DNA from: Vreelandella neptunia
GTDB taxonomy: Bacteria > Pseudomonadota > Gammaproteobacteria > Pseudomonadales > Halomonadaceae
DNA length: 64,000 bases
Direction of reading: 5' to 3'
NCBI RefSeq assembly: GCF_034479615.1
Contig: NZ_CP140255.1
Coordinates: 1,550,001-1,614,000, forward strand
The position numbers and the translations under genes were made by a program. Below the pieces are notes generated by a model. That model was given only the letters and a program-made list of their open reading frames with translations, was not told where the DNA came from and ran no database searches. Shown here piece by piece: positions 18,033-29,888 of the stretch. Position 1 is the stretch's first letter. The number at the start of each line of letters is the position of its first letter.

Positions 18033-18971
18033 ATGGCTGATACCCGCCCCTGGGCGATTTTTTTAATGGGCCCGACGGCCGCTGGGAAAACCGATGCGGC
18101 GATGGCGCTACACGAGCGCCTGGGGCATGAGCTGATTAGCGTTGACTCGGCCATGGTATATCGCGGTATGGATATTGGCAGTGCCAAACCCAGCGCGGCG
18201 GAGCTTGCCCGCGCGCCTCACCATTTGATCGACATTCGCGATCCCGCTGAGCCCTACTCAGCGGCCGATTTTCGTGTAGATGCGCTTTCGCTTATGCGAC
18301 AAATCAGCGCGGCGGGCAAAGTCCCACTGCTGGTCGGCGGTACCATGCTTTACTACAAGCGGTTGGTTGAGGGGGTAGCAAACTTGCCCTCTGCCGACCC
18401 GGCTATTCGCCAACGGCTTGAAGCACAGTGGCAAAACGAAGGTCTATTGTCGCTACATCAACGCTTGGCAGAGGTGGATGCGGTATCCGCTCAGCGCATT
18501 CACCCCAATGACCCGCAGCGTGTCATGCGCGCGCTGGAAGTGTACTACGCCAGTGGTCGGCCAATGAGTGAGCTGTGGGCGGAGCAACAGCCGGAAACCT
18601 TTCCCTGGCGCGTGTTGTCGATAGCTTTAGCGCCCAGTGATCGCAGCTTGCTGCATCAACGCATTGCTCAGCGTTTCGAAGTAATGTTGGGTGAGGGCTT
18701 GATAAATGAAGTCGCCGCCCTCAAAAAGCGTAATGACTTACATTTAGGCCTGCCGGCGATGAAGAGTGTTGGTTATCGCCAAGTGTGGGAGTACCTGGAA
18801 GGTGAGTATGACTATGCCTCTCTCGTTGAGCGAGGCGTGATCGCAACTCGTCAGCTAGCCAAGCGACAATTAACTTGGTTGAGAAGCTGGCCAGAACTTA
18901 ACTGGGTAGATTCACAGCGCTCTGATGCGCTGGATCAAGTGCTGAAACTCGTGCGTGACAGCGGTGCTTAG
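18033..18971 (+). CDS. miaA: tRNA dimethylallyltransferase
   Basis: MiaA adds the isopentenyl group to N6 of A37 in tRNAs that read UNN codons. Walker A is [11 protein letters not shown], followed by [20 protein letters not shown] (catalytic Asp and tRNA-flipping region) and [16 protein letters not shown]. The C-terminal [14 protein letters not shown] segment is typical. At 312 residues it has the normal length. It sits between mutL and hfq, the conserved order. Confidence 0.96.
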   Translation: MADTRPWAIFLMGPTAAGKTDAAMALHERLGHELISVDSAMVYRGMDIGSAKPSAAELARAPHHLIDIRDPAEPYSAADFRVDALSLMRQISAAGKVPLLVGGTMLYYKRLVEGVANLPSADPAIRQRLEAQWQNEGLLSLHQRLAEVDAVSAQRIHPNDPQRVMRALEVYYASGRPMSELWAEQQPETFPWRVLSIALAPSDRSLLHQRIAQRFEVMLGEGLINEVAALKKRNDLHLGLPAMKSVGYRQVWEYLEGEYDYASLVERGVIATRQLAKRQLTWLRSWPELNWVDSQRSDALDQVLKLVRDSGA

Positions 18972-19163
18972 CGTAAGATAGATCGCTAAGATAGTAATTT
19001 AGGTAGTGTGTTTTCGATTGGCTGGGTGTTTGAGCCTTTCGATTGTCACTTGGCTCTTCGGGCATCATTCGGCCTTCCGGGCAGTAATAAAATAGTGCGG
19101 CGTAGCACCAGTAGGGCACGCCATTTGATAATTAACCCCAACGACAGTTTTAGGGAGAGCAAC

Positions 19164-19412
19164 ATGTCCAAAGGGCAGTCCCTTCAAGACCCGTACTTGA
19201 ACATTCTGCGCAAGGAGCGCATTCCGGTCTCTATCTTTTTGGTCAATGGCATTAAGCTGCAGGGCCAGATCGAATCGTTTGACCAGTTTGTTATCCTGCT
19301 GCGTAATACCGTCAGTCAGATGGTTTATAAACACGCTATTTCCACGGTTGTTCCATCTCGCAACGTACGCTTGCCTGCGCAAGACCCGGCAGAGCAGGAT
19401 GCGGAGATTTAA
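19164..19412 (+). CDS. hfq: RNA chaperone Hfq
   Basis: Hfq is a hexameric Sm-like protein that pairs small RNAs with mRNAs. The 82-residue product has the Sm1 motif ([20 protein letters not shown]) and Sm2 with YKHAIST, followed by a short tail. ATG 19164 has GGGAG at 19153-19157. The 192-bp gap after miaA is large enough for an own promoter, although I could not identify one with confidence. The tail is shorter than in E. coli (102 residues), as in pseudomonads. Confidence 0.97.
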   Translation: MSKGQSLQDPYLNILRKERIPVSIFLVNGIKLQGQIESFDQFVILLRNTVSQMVYKHAISTVVPSRNVRLPAQDPAEQDAEI

Positions 19413-19449
19413 CACCGCTGGAGAAGCAAGAGAGTCCACGAGGTATTGA

Positions 19450-20760
19450 TTGTTTTTCGAACGCCCAGACGCCGGTGAAACGGCAGTTCTTGTTCACGTC
19501 GATTTTCATGATGAACAAAAACGTGAAGACCCGGGTGAGTTTTTAGAGCTCGTACGCTCTGCTGGTGCAGAGCCTGCGACTCTACTCACTGCTAGCCGCC
19601 ACCGACCTGACTCGCGCACCTTTATTGGGTCAGGTAAGTTGGAAGAGCTGCGAGCACTGCTCGCGGCTCATGAGGCAGAGCTGGTGATCTTCAACCATAG
19701 CTTAAGCCCCTCTCAAGAGCGCAATGTAGAGCAAGAGCTCAAGTGCCGAGTACTCGACCGTACTGGTTTGATCCTCGATATCTTTGCGCAACGAGCAAGA
19801 ACACATGAAGGTAAGCTCCAGGTAGAGCTTGCTCAGCTTGAATATATGTCGACTCGCCTCGTGCGTGGTTGGACACACCTAGAGCGGCAAAAAGGTGGGA
19901 TTGGCCTGCGCGGCCCAGGCGAGACGCAGTTAGAAACTGACCGTCGTCTGCTGCGTGGTCGGATCAAATCGATTCATAAGCGGCTCGATAAAGTACGCAG
20001 TCAGCGTGACCAGAATCGCCGAGCGCGTGCGCGCGCGGAAATTCATAGCGTATCGCTGGTGGGGTACACCAACGCCGGTAAGTCAACGCTATTTAACGCC
20101 TTAACCAATTCTGAGGTGTATGCAGCCGACCAGCTGTTTGCGACACTTGACCCTACTTTGCGGCGGCTTGAGATTGAAGACGTTGGCCCCGTAGTGATGG
20201 CCGATACCGTGGGCTTTATTCGCCACTTGCCGCACAAGTTGGTTGAGGCGTTTCAAGCGACGCTCCAGGAAGCATCGGAAGCGTCGTTGCTGGTACACGT
20301 AATCGATGCCGCAGACCCTGACCGCGAGTTGAACGTGGAACAGGTGGAGCTAGTGCTCAAAGAGATCGGCGCCGATGATGTGCCGGTACTCAAAGTCATG
20401 AATAAAATTGATAAGCTCGATAGTGCTCCGCGTATAGAGCGTGATGGGCATGGTGTGCCCGAAGTGGTTTGGCTTTCGGCCCAGCAGGGCCAGGGGCTTG
20501 AACTGCTCCATGAAGCGCTGACTGAGCGCTTGGCAAATGATGTCATTGGCTTTTCGCTGACACTGACTCCCGAGCAGGGTAAGCTGCGCGCAGGGTTGCA
20601 CGAGCTTAATGCCGTTCGCGAGGAAGCCTTTGATGAGCAGGGGCATTCGGTGCTTGATGTGCGTTTGCCGCGGCGTGACTTTAATCAGTTAATGGCCCAA
20701 CTGGGCGAGCGAGCCAACACCTATTTACCTGAAGCGCTGCGTGAAACCGATGAGTGGTAA
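19450..20760 (+). CDS. hflX: GTPase HflX
   Basis: HflX is a ribosome-splitting GTPase linked to heat stress. The N-terminal HflX domain holds the Gly-rich loop region (IGLRGPGETQLETDRRL), followed by the G domain with GYTNAGKSTLFN, the DTVGFIRHLP G3 and MNKIDKL G4. The gene appears to start with TTG at 19450, giving MFFERPDAGETAVLVHVDF, which matches family N-termini; ACGAGGT is five bases upstream and no ATG is near. The length is 436 residues. It follows hfq after 37 bases and precedes hflKC after a gap with its own promoter candidate. Confidence 0.95.
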   Translation: MFFERPDAGETAVLVHVDFHDEQKREDPGEFLELVRSAGAEPATLLTASRHRPDSRTFIGSGKLEELRALLAAHEAELVIFNHSLSPSQERNVEQELKCRVLDRTGLILDIFAQRARTHEGKLQVELAQLEYMSTRLVRGWTHLERQKGGIGLRGPGETQLETDRRLLRGRIKSIHKRLDKVRSQRDQNRRARARAEIHSVSLVGYTNAGKSTLFNALTNSEVYAADQLFATLDPTLRRLEIEDVGPVVMADTVGFIRHLPHKLVEAFQATLQEASEASLLVHVIDAADPDRELNVEQVELVLKEIGADDVPVLKVMNKIDKLDSAPRIERDGHGVPEVVWLSAQQGQGLELLHEALTERLANDVIGFSLTLTPEQGKLRAGLHELNAVREEAFDEQGHSVLDVRLPRRDFNQLMAQLGERANTYLPEALRETDEW

Positions 20761-20802
20761 GCGACTTAATTACCCATCCTAGTACGCTGCATGTATGCAG
20801 TT

Positions 20803-20831
20803 TTGTATGAAAATGGTACAAGGTTTATAGA
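20803..20831 (+). promoter_or_regulatory. Candidate sigma-70 promoter for hflKC
   Basis: TTGTAT (20803-20808) and TATAGA (20826-20831) are separated by 17 bases, in the 149-bp gap before hflK. A small CTGCAT-GT-ATGCAG inverted repeat lies just upstream. This would let hflKC be expressed apart from hfq-hflX. Confidence 0.45.
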
Positions 20832-20909
20832 GCAATAATATCAAAACGCGGTGGTGACGCCTAAGTGTGATGCCACTAGCGTTAGCGAATACCTTAGTGG
20901 AGACGAAGT

Positions 20910-22181
20910 ATGGCCTGGAATGAGCCTGGTGGTGGCAACCAGCACGACCCTTGGAGTAGTGGCGGCCGACGCGGTGGAAACGACGGCGATGGAAACCGTG
21001 GCAGTAATAATGGCGGCGGCAACAACGGCAATAAAGGGGGCAACAACCAAGGCCCACCTGACCTGGATGAAGCGCTGAAAAAGTTTCAGGACAAGCTCAA
21101 CAGCATGTTGGGTGGCGGCAAAAAAGGCGGCGGCAAGAAACCCGGGGGTGGCGGTAGTGATAAGAACCGCAACCCTTTCGCGCTGCCAGGCCTGCTGATT
21201 ATTGTTGCGCTGGCGATCTGGGCTGCAATGGGCTTCTACCTCGTGGATCAATCCGAGCGTGGCGTTGTGCTGCGGTTTGGTGAGTTTCAGGGCATCGTAG
21301 ATCCAGGTCTGCAGTGGAATCCGCCGCTGATTGACGATGTGCGCATGGTCAATGTGACCCGTGTGCGCTCTCTATCGCAGACCCAGTCGATGCTGACCCG
21401 CGACGAAAACATTGTCGAAGTGGAAATTTCTGCCCAGTACCAGGTAGCTAATCCACGCGATTTTGTGCTTAACGTACGCGATCCTGCGATCTCGATTGAG
21501 AATGCGCTGGATTCGGCACTACGTCACGTCGTCGGCGGTACCGATATGATCGATATCCTGACCTCGGGTCGTGAGATTCTGGGTAGCTCGGTCGCTAGTC
21601 GTCTACAGTCTTATCTCGACAACTACGGTGCTGGTATTCGCCTGCAAACTATTAACATCGAGTCCACTTCGGCGCCCGCGCCAGTGATCGACGCCTTCGA
21701 TGACGTTATTCGTGCGCGTGAGGATCGTCAGCGCACAATCAACCAGGGTATTGCTTACGCCAACGCGATCATTCCGGAAGCGCAAGGTCAGGCGCAGCGT
21801 ATTGTTGAGCAGGGGCAGGGTTACCGTGAGTCAGTAGTTGCTGAAGCGCAGGGCCAAGCCAACCGCTTTAACTCGCTACTTTCCGAGTACACAAATGCCC
21901 CGGATATCATGCGTGAACGTATGTACCTGGACACAATGGAAGAAGTGTTTAGTAATTCGCCGAAGGTGCTGCTGGATGTAAGCGAAAACGCGCCGCTGAT
22001 GTATCTCCCCCTTGATCAGCTTAGCGGTGGAAGCAGTAATCGAAATAACTCTTCCAGCGGAAGCGACAACAGCGATGAGCAGCTAGACCCGAGTGTGCTT
22101 GAGCGGTTACGCAACACCCAGGGCAGTTCCAGCTCTTCTTCGAATACCAATAGTAGCTCCATCCGCAGGGAGGGCCGGTAA
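20910..22181 (+). CDS. hflK: FtsH protease modulator HflK
   Basis: HflK is an SPFH/band-7 membrane protein that assembles with HflC around FtsH. The cytoplasmic N-terminus is unusually rich in Gly and Asn (about residues 5-90), followed by one membrane helix (FALPGLLIIVALAIWAAMGF region), then the SPFH domain starting DQSERGVVLRFGEFQG and a coiled-coil region rich in EAQGQAQR. A Ser/Asn-rich tail follows. GGAG precedes ATG 20910 by seven bases. The length is 423 residues. hflC begins directly after the stop. Confidence 0.96.
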   Translation: MAWNEPGGGNQHDPWSSGGRRGGNDGDGNRGSNNGGGNNGNKGGNNQGPPDLDEALKKFQDKLNSMLGGGKKGGGKKPGGGGSDKNRNPFALPGLLIIVALAIWAAMGFYLVDQSERGVVLRFGEFQGIVDPGLQWNPPLIDDVRMVNVTRVRSLSQTQSMLTRDENIVEVEISAQYQVANPRDFVLNVRDPAISIENALDSALRHVVGGTDMIDILTSGREILGSSVASRLQSYLDNYGAGIRLQTINIESTSAPAPVIDAFDDVIRAREDRQRTINQGIAYANAIIPEAQGQAQRIVEQGQGYRESVVAEAQGQANRFNSLLSEYTNAPDIMRERMYLDTMEEVFSNSPKVLLDVSENAPLMYLPLDQLSGGSSNRNNSSSGSDNSDEQLDPSVLERLRNTQGSSSSSSNTNSSSIRREGR

Positions 22182-23078
22182 ATGATTAATAATCGATCCC
22201 TGCTGATTGTTGGTGGTCTGGCTGCCGTGGCGTGGCTGGCAAGCAACACTCTGTACGTGGTAGACGAAACCGAGCGAGCCGTTAAGCTGCGCTTTGGTGA
22301 AGTCATTGAAGAGAATATTCAGCCTGGCTTGCACGCTAAAGTGCCGATCGCGCAAACGATCCGTAAGTTTGATACGCGCTTGTTGACACTGGACACCGAT
22401 ACCAGCCGCTATCTGACCCTTGAGCAGAAAGCGGTTATCGTCGACTCCTACGTTAAGTGGCAGGTGGTGAATCCCACGCGCTACTACGAAGCGACGGCCG
22501 GTGATGAGTTGATGGCCATTCGCCTGATACAACCGCGGGTGGATGAGAGCCTGCGTAATGAATTTGGTCGCTTGAATCTTCAGGAAATTATCGCTGAGCG
22601 TCGTGATGACCTGATGACAGGCCCCACCGAAGAGCTTGACGAGCTGATGCGTGAAGAGCTCGGGGTGGCAATTCGCGATATTCGTATCAAGCGAATCGAT
22701 TTGCCTGAAGACGTATCAGCCGCTGTTTTTGAGCGGATGCGCTCCGAGCGTGAGCGTGAAGCCCGTGAGTGGCGTGCTCAGGGTCAGGAAGAGGCTGAAC
22801 GTATTCGCGCCAATGCGGATCGCCGTCGCCAGGTACTGCTTGCACAGGCCAATGAGCGCTCCGAAACCCTGCGCGGTGAAGGTGATGCCCAAGCCGCTGC
22901 GATTTTCTCTGAAGCGTATGGTCAGGATCAGGAGTTCTTCTCTTTCTGGCGTAGCCTTAATGCCTATAGCGAAAGCTTTGCCGACGATGGCAATCTGATG
23001 GTGCTGGAGCCAAGTAGCGATTTCTTCCGCTATTTGCGTAGCGCTGAACCAGAAAGCGGTGAAGACAGCGGCGAGTAA
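22182..23078 (+). CDS. hflC: FtsH protease modulator HflC
   Basis: Partner of HflK in the cage around FtsH. An N-terminal membrane helix (about residues 5-25) leads into the SPFH domain (VVDETERAVKLRFGEVIEE) and a helical region with RSEREREAREWRAQGQEEAERIR. The length is 298 residues. There is no gap to hflK, so the two are an operon, and the strong terminator at 23164-23186 closes it. Confidence 0.96.
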   Translation: MINNRSLLIVGGLAAVAWLASNTLYVVDETERAVKLRFGEVIEENIQPGLHAKVPIAQTIRKFDTRLLTLDTDTSRYLTLEQKAVIVDSYVKWQVVNPTRYYEATAGDELMAIRLIQPRVDESLRNEFGRLNLQEIIAERRDDLMTGPTEELDELMREELGVAIRDIRIKRIDLPEDVSAAVFERMRSEREREAREWRAQGQEEAERIRANADRRRQVLLAQANERSETLRGEGDAQAAAIFSEAYGQDQEFFSFWRSLNAYSESFADDGNLMVLEPSSDFFRYLRSAEPESGEDSGE

Positions 23079-23085
23079 ACCGCCG

Positions 23086-23142
23086 TTGGCCGGTGCTCCC
23101 CGTCTTGGTTTGTTGATAGCCAAGCGGGGTTCACCCGGCCAA
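23086..23142 (+). other. Long imperfect hairpin after hflC
   Basis: TTGGCCGGTG (23086-23095) pairs with CACCCGGCCAA (23132-23142) with one bulge, and CCCCG-T-CTTGG pairs with CCAAGCGGGG inside it, forming a stem of about 20 bp around a TTTGTTGATAG loop. It starts just after the hflC stop and is followed 21 bases later by a classical terminator. It may protect the hflKC mRNA 3' end. No coding sense is seen. Confidence 0.55.
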
Positions 23143-23163
23143 TAAACGTGATAGAATTTATTG

Positions 23164-23186
23164 ACCGGGCGTCGCCCGGTTTTTTT
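23164..23186 (+). terminator. Rho-independent terminator after hflKC
   Basis: ACCGGGC (23164-23170) pairs with GCCCGGT (23174-23180) around a three-base loop, and a run of seven T follows. It lies 86 bases after hflC and 36 bases before hisZ, so hisZ translation must come from a transcript that starts very close by or from read-through. Confidence 0.85.
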
Positions 23187-23221
23187 GTGGCTCCTATTTC
23201 TTCAAGTTCAAGGCAATCGTC

Positions 23222-25713
<2,492 letters not shown>

Positions 25714-25766
25714 GGACGGTTTTAGATAGCTAGCAGCGGTTTAAGCTGGCCATTGGTTGGCAGATG

Positions 25767-25799
25767 AGCAAAAGGGGCAACTTAGTTGCCCCTTTTGCT
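25767..25799. terminator. Bidirectional terminator between purA and cobO
   Basis: AGCAAAAGGGGCAAC (25767-25781) and GTTGCCCCTTTTGCT (25785-25799) form a perfect 15-bp stem with a TTA loop. With A-rich and T-rich arms it can end both purA (plus) and cobO (minus) transcripts; it is two bases from the cobO stop codon. Confidence 0.9.
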
Positions 25800-25801
25800 A
25801 T

Positions 25802-26401
25802 TTAAAAGTCGATACCCCGGCGCGCCTGTAGGCCGTTATTGAAGGCATGGCGCACTTCCTGCATTTCGGTCACCGTATCGGCCATGGCGACGAGTTCGCG
25901 GTGAGCGTTGCGGCCGGTAATAATCACTGTTTGTTCTTGAGGGCGATTCTCCAGTGCTTGTTTAACGGATTCGATTTCAAGGTAGCCAAACTTGAGCATA
26001 TAGGTGATTTCATCAAGCACCACCAGATAGGTCTCTGGATCCGCGAGCATACGCTCAGCCTCTTTCCACACTGCTTGGCAGGCGTCGGTGTCCGCTTGGC
26101 GATTTTGCGTATCCCAGGTGAAACCGGTGGCCATTATCGCCACCTCTAGATTGGCATCTTCTTCCAAGCGATTGCGTTCGCCGCACTCCCATAACCCCTT
26201 GATAAACTGAACCACGCCCACTTTATAGCCATAACCCAAGGCGCGGGTGACCGTACCCCAAGCGGCTGTCGTTTTGCCTTTTCCGTTGCCGGTGTTAACA
26301 ATAATCAGGCCGCGCTGTTCATTGGCACTGGCGACTTTCTCCTCTACGCGCGCTTTAAGTTTTTCCATAGAGGCTTTGTGGCGGGTGTCGCGGTCACTCA
26401 T
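25802..26401 (-). CDS. cobO: Cob(I)alamin adenosyltransferase, CobO/BtuR type
   Basis: The enzyme attaches the 5'-deoxyadenosyl group of ATP to cob(I)alamin or its precursors. The P-loop is GNGKGKTTAAWG (residues 38-49), followed by VGVVQFIKGLWECGER, a DEITYMLKFGYL segment and VIITGRNAHREL. Starting at ATG 26401, with AGGAGA upstream, the product has 199 residues, as is usual. No other cobalamin genes are adjacent, so the role may be salvage or may serve cobalamin users such as QueG in this window. Confidence 0.94.
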   Translation of the reverse strand: MSDRDTRHKASMEKLKARVEEKVASANEQRGLIIVNTGNGKGKTTAAWGTVTRALGYGYKVGVVQFIKGLWECGERNRLEEDANLEVAIMATGFTWDTQNRQADTDACQAVWKEAERMLADPETYLVVLDEITYMLKFGYLEIESVKQALENRPQEQTVIITGRNAHRELVAMADTVTEMQEVRHAFNNGLQARRGIDF

Positions 26402-26649
26402 GGTATCTCCTGATAAAACGGAAAGCTGAAAAATAGCCAATATTCTTAATCCGCTAGCCTAAGCTATCAGCACAGGGTTGAACATCTTTATGGAGGTGCT
26501 TGGGGACAATTTTTGTACAGGTATTTGCGGTATTCTGCGAATGTTTGTCTTAATAATTTACATTGAAAAGCAACAAAAAAGAACAGAATTGGCCCCTAGG
26601 GGGCTGGCTGCTCTAGAATAGGTGGTCATGTCTTTTCAGGAATTACATC

Positions 26650-27135
26650 ATGCCCTCATTTGATATTGTCTCAGAGTTCGATAAACACGAAGGCGCTAAC
26701 GCCGTCGACCAAGCTAACCGAGAAGTGCAGTCGCGCTTCGATTTTAAGGGGGTCGATGCCAGCTTCACCCTTGAAGGCGACAAAGTGCAGCTAGAGGCGG
26801 AAGTCGATTTCCAGCTCAAGCAGATGCTTGATGTGCTGCGAGCCCGCTTAATCGCCCGGGGTATCGATGCCCGCTGTATGGATGTTCAAGACCCAGTGCT
26901 CTCCGGCGTGAAAGCACGCCAGGAAGTCGCTCTCAAGGAGGGGCTCGACGCGGCGGAAGCCAAAGATGTGGTCAAACGCATCAAGGCAAGCAAGCTCAAA
27001 GTGCAGGCGCAAATTCAGGGTGAGAAGGTGCGTGTGACGGGTAAAAAGCGCGACGATTTACAAGCTGTTATGGCACTGCTGCGCGGCGAAGAGGGGCCAG
27101 ATTTGCCGCTCCAGTTTGATAACTTCCGCGACTAG
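26650..27135 (+). CDS. yajQ: YajQ family nucleotide-binding protein
   Basis: The 161-residue protein begins [34 protein letters not shown], the highly conserved start of the YajQ (UPF0234) family, and ends in the [13 protein letters not shown] segment. It has two ferredoxin-like domains. In Xanthomonas and some other bacteria members bind cyclic-di-GMP or RNA; the role here is not known. The 248-bp gap to divergent cobO holds AT-rich sequence but no promoter I could defend. pepN follows after 67 bp on the same strand. Confidence 0.93.
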   Translation: MPSFDIVSEFDKHEGANAVDQANREVQSRFDFKGVDASFTLEGDKVQLEAEVDFQLKQMLDVLRARLIARGIDARCMDVQDPVLSGVKARQEVALKEGLDAAEAKDVVKRIKASKLKVQAQIQGEKVRVTGKKRDDLQAVMALLRGEEGPDLPLQFDNFRD

Positions 27136-27161
27136 ATAGCGGTGTTAAACTATCGAACATT

Positions 27162-27189
27162 TTGAAGTATGTAATATTCGTTTTATACA
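27162..27189 (+). promoter_or_regulatory. Candidate sigma-70 promoter for pepN
   Basis: TTGAAG (27162-27167) and TATACA (27184-27189) are separated by 16 bases in the short gap before pepN. The pepN ribosome binding site (CAGGAG) begins within the -10, so the leader would be very short. Confidence 0.4.
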
Positions 27190-27202
27190 GGAGTCACGCA
27201 CT

Positions 27203-29833
27203 ATGTCTGATCCGCAGCCGGTTTATTTAAGCGATTACCAGCCACCCGCCTACCGGGTAACTCATACCGAGCTGACGTTTGATCTTGACCCCGCCGCGAC
27301 CCGTGTGAAAGCGCGACTGTTGATGGAGCGACATCCAGAGGCTGACGCGAATGCACCGCTCGTTTTAAATGGCGAGCACCTAAAGCTGATCTCCCTGGCG
27401 ATTGATGCAACGCCAGTGGATGCCTCTGCTTATGAATTAGACGATGAAGGTCTGCGAATTGCTCAGGTGCCCGAGCGGTTTGTGTTGGAGAGCGAGGTGG
27501 AGATCGCCCCGCAGGAGAACACGGCGTTAGAGGGGCTGTACCAATCCAACGGTATGTACTGCACCCAGTGCGAGGCTGAAGGCTTTCGGCGGATTACCTT
27601 TTACCCCGACCGTCCGGACGTCATGGCCACCTTTAAGGTCACGGTGATCGGCGATCAGCAGCAAGAGCCGATTTTACTGGCTAACGGTAACCCGATTGAG
27701 CGCGGCGAGCTGGAGGGCGGTCGTCACTTTGTTACTTGGGAAGACCCGCACCCCAAGCCCTGTTACCTGTTTGCTTTGGTGGCAGGCAACCTGCATAGCG
27801 TAGAAGACCACTTCACCACCATGAGTGGGCGGGATGTCACGCTGCAGATTTGGGTAGAAAAAGACAACCTGGATAAGACCGAACATGCCATGGCCTCGTT
27901 AAAGCGTGCCATGGAGTGGGACGAGCAGGCGTATGGTCGCGAGTACGACCTGGATCTGTTTATGATCGTGGCCGTCAATGATTTCAATATGGGAGCGATG
28001 GAGAACAAAGGCCTCAACATCTTTAACTCCGCCGCGGTCTTGACCCACCCCCAGACCGCCACCGATGCAGCGTTCCAAAACGTCGAAGGTATTGTTGCCC
28101 ACGAATACTTTCACAACTGGTCGGGCAATCGCGTCACCTGCCGCGACTGGTTCCAGCTCTCGCTGAAAGAGGGCTTTACGGTCTTTCGTGACCAGTGTTT
28201 TTCGGCGGATACCAACTCCGCGCCGGTTAAGCGCATTCAGGATGTCTCCTTTTTCCGTACCGCCCAGTTTGCCGAAGATGCCGGCCCTACGGCGCATCCG
28301 ATTCGTCCTGACCACTTTATTGAAATTACCAACTTCTACACCCTGACCATTTATGAAAAGGGCGCGGAAGTCGTCCGCATGCTGCGTAATTTAGTCGGGG
28401 AAGAGAGTTTCCGCCGCGGTTCAGACCTTTACTTCGAGCGGTTCGACGGTCAAGCGGTGACCATTGAAGACTTCGTTGGCTGTATGGCTGAAGCCTCCGG
28501 TGAAGACTTCAGCCAGTTTATGCGCTGGTACTCCCAGGCGGGAACGCCGGATATTGACGCCCACGGCGAGTATGATTATGTGCAGGGTGAGTACCACTTA
28601 ACGCTGCGTCAGCGTACGCCTGCCACACCCGGCCAGCCAGATAAGCTGCCGCTGCATATCCCGGTGCGTATGGGACTGGTAGGTACCAAGTCGGGGCAGG
28701 ATCTAACCCTGACACTCAATGGCGAAAAGCTCGGCAAAGATGCGGTTATTCATCTACGTGACGATGAGCAAACGTTTGTATTCACCGATGTTGCCGAAGC
28801 GCCGGTGCCCTCTTTACTACGCGAATTTTCCGCCCCGGTGAAGCTTCATTACCCCTACTCACGTGAAGATCTCGCCTTCTTATTGACCCACGACAGCGAT
28901 GGTTTCAACCGTTGGGATGCGGGTCAGCGTCTGGCACTTTTGGCCTTGGATGACTTGATTGCTGCCCATCGGAATGGCGTCGAAAAGGTCATGGATAGCC
29001 GCGTAGTCGATGCCTTTAGAGCGCTGCTGAGCGGGCCAATGAGCGATAAAGCGGTATTGGCAGAGATGCTGACGCTACCCTCTGAAGCCTATATCGCCGA
29101 GCAGCAGCCCATTGTGGATGTAGATGCTATCCATGCCGCGCGGGAATTTGTCCGTCAGTCATTAGCCGTGGCTCTGCGGGATGAGTTTATGGCTATCTAT
29201 GAAGCCAATGTGACGGAAGAAGCGTACGCACCGACACCGGAGCAAATAGCTCAGCGTAGCCTGAAAAACGTGGCGCTCTCTTATCTTATGTCGATTGAAG
29301 ATGAGCAGGGCTTGGCGCTGTGTGAAAGCCAATTCGCTGCTGACCACAATATGACCGATGTGCGCCAGGCGCTCACTCTTCTGGTGCACAGTGACCGCGA
29401 CGACCTGGCTTCGCCAGCACTCAAAGCCTTCGGTGAGAAGTGGGCGCATGACCCGTTGGTGATGGATCAGTGGTTCACCGTCCAGGTATCGCGCCCTCAG
29501 CCAGATGTGCTTGAGCGGGTGAAGTACCTGATGCAGCATCCCGCCTTTTCGCTCAAGAATCCCAATCGAGTCCGTGCGCTGGTCGGCGCCTTTGCTCAAA
29601 ACCGGGTCAATTTTCACCGTTTGGATGGTCAAGGCTACCAACTGCTGGCTGACGTAGTCATCGAGCTCAACCGGCTTAATCCGGAAATTGCCGCGCGGCT
29701 AATCACCCCGTTAACCCGCTGGCAGCGCTTTGATGAAACCCGCCAAGCACTAATGCGGTCTGAGCTTGAGCGGATCAAGCAACAGCCGCTATCTTCAAAT
29801 GTATACGAGGTGGTCGAGAAAGCACTGGCATAA
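27203..29833 (+). CDS. pepN: Aminopeptidase N (alanyl aminopeptidase)
   Basis: PepN is a zinc M1 aminopeptidase of the cytosol that finishes degradation of peptides from ATP-dependent proteases. The substrate-recognition loop GAMEN and the zinc site HEYFH-x18-E (His300, Glu301, His304, Glu323) are intact, three residues offset from the E. coli positions. The 876 residues include the long C-terminal helical domain expected of the family. The gene lies between yajQ and a lipid kinase, all on the plus strand. Confidence 0.97.
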   Translation: MSDPQPVYLSDYQPPAYRVTHTELTFDLDPAATRVKARLLMERHPEADANAPLVLNGEHLKLISLAIDATPVDASAYELDDEGLRIAQVPERFVLESEVEIAPQENTALEGLYQSNGMYCTQCEAEGFRRITFYPDRPDVMATFKVTVIGDQQQEPILLANGNPIERGELEGGRHFVTWEDPHPKPCYLFALVAGNLHSVEDHFTTMSGRDVTLQIWVEKDNLDKTEHAMASLKRAMEWDEQAYGREYDLDLFMIVAVNDFNMGAMENKGLNIFNSAAVLTHPQTATDAAFQNVEGIVAHEYFHNWSGNRVTCRDWFQLSLKEGFTVFRDQCFSADTNSAPVKRIQDVSFFRTAQFAEDAGPTAHPIRPDHFIEITNFYTLTIYEKGAEVVRMLRNLVGEESFRRGSDLYFERFDGQAVTIEDFVGCMAEASGEDFSQFMRWYSQAGTPDIDAHGEYDYVQGEYHLTLRQRTPATPGQPDKLPLHIPVRMGLVGTKSGQDLTLTLNGEKLGKDAVIHLRDDEQTFVFTDVAEAPVPSLLREFSAPVKLHYPYSREDLAFLLTHDSDGFNRWDAGQRLALLALDDLIAAHRNGVEKVMDSRVVDAFRALLSGPMSDKAVLAEMLTLPSEAYIAEQQPIVDVDAIHAAREFVRQSLAVALRDEFMAIYEANVTEEAYAPTPEQIAQRSLKNVALSYLMSIEDEQGLALCESQFAADHNMTDVRQALTLLVHSDRDDLASPALKAFGEKWAHDPLVMDQWFTVQVSRPQPDVLERVKYLMQHPAFSLKNPNRVRALVGAFAQNRVNFHRLDGQGYQLLADVVIELNRLNPEIAARLITPLTRWQRFDETRQALMRSELERIKQQPLSSNVYEVVEKALA

Positions 29834-29888
29834 GCGTTTAGCGCAGTAGCGAACAACCGCAGTTAAACCATGGAAAGGAATAACAATA

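Noticed and set aside
18972..19163. Search for a promoter or riboregulatory fold before hfq
   Set aside because: There are AT-rich stretches and a TAATAAAAT motif, but no -35 at proper spacing and no convincing stem; not reported as a feature.
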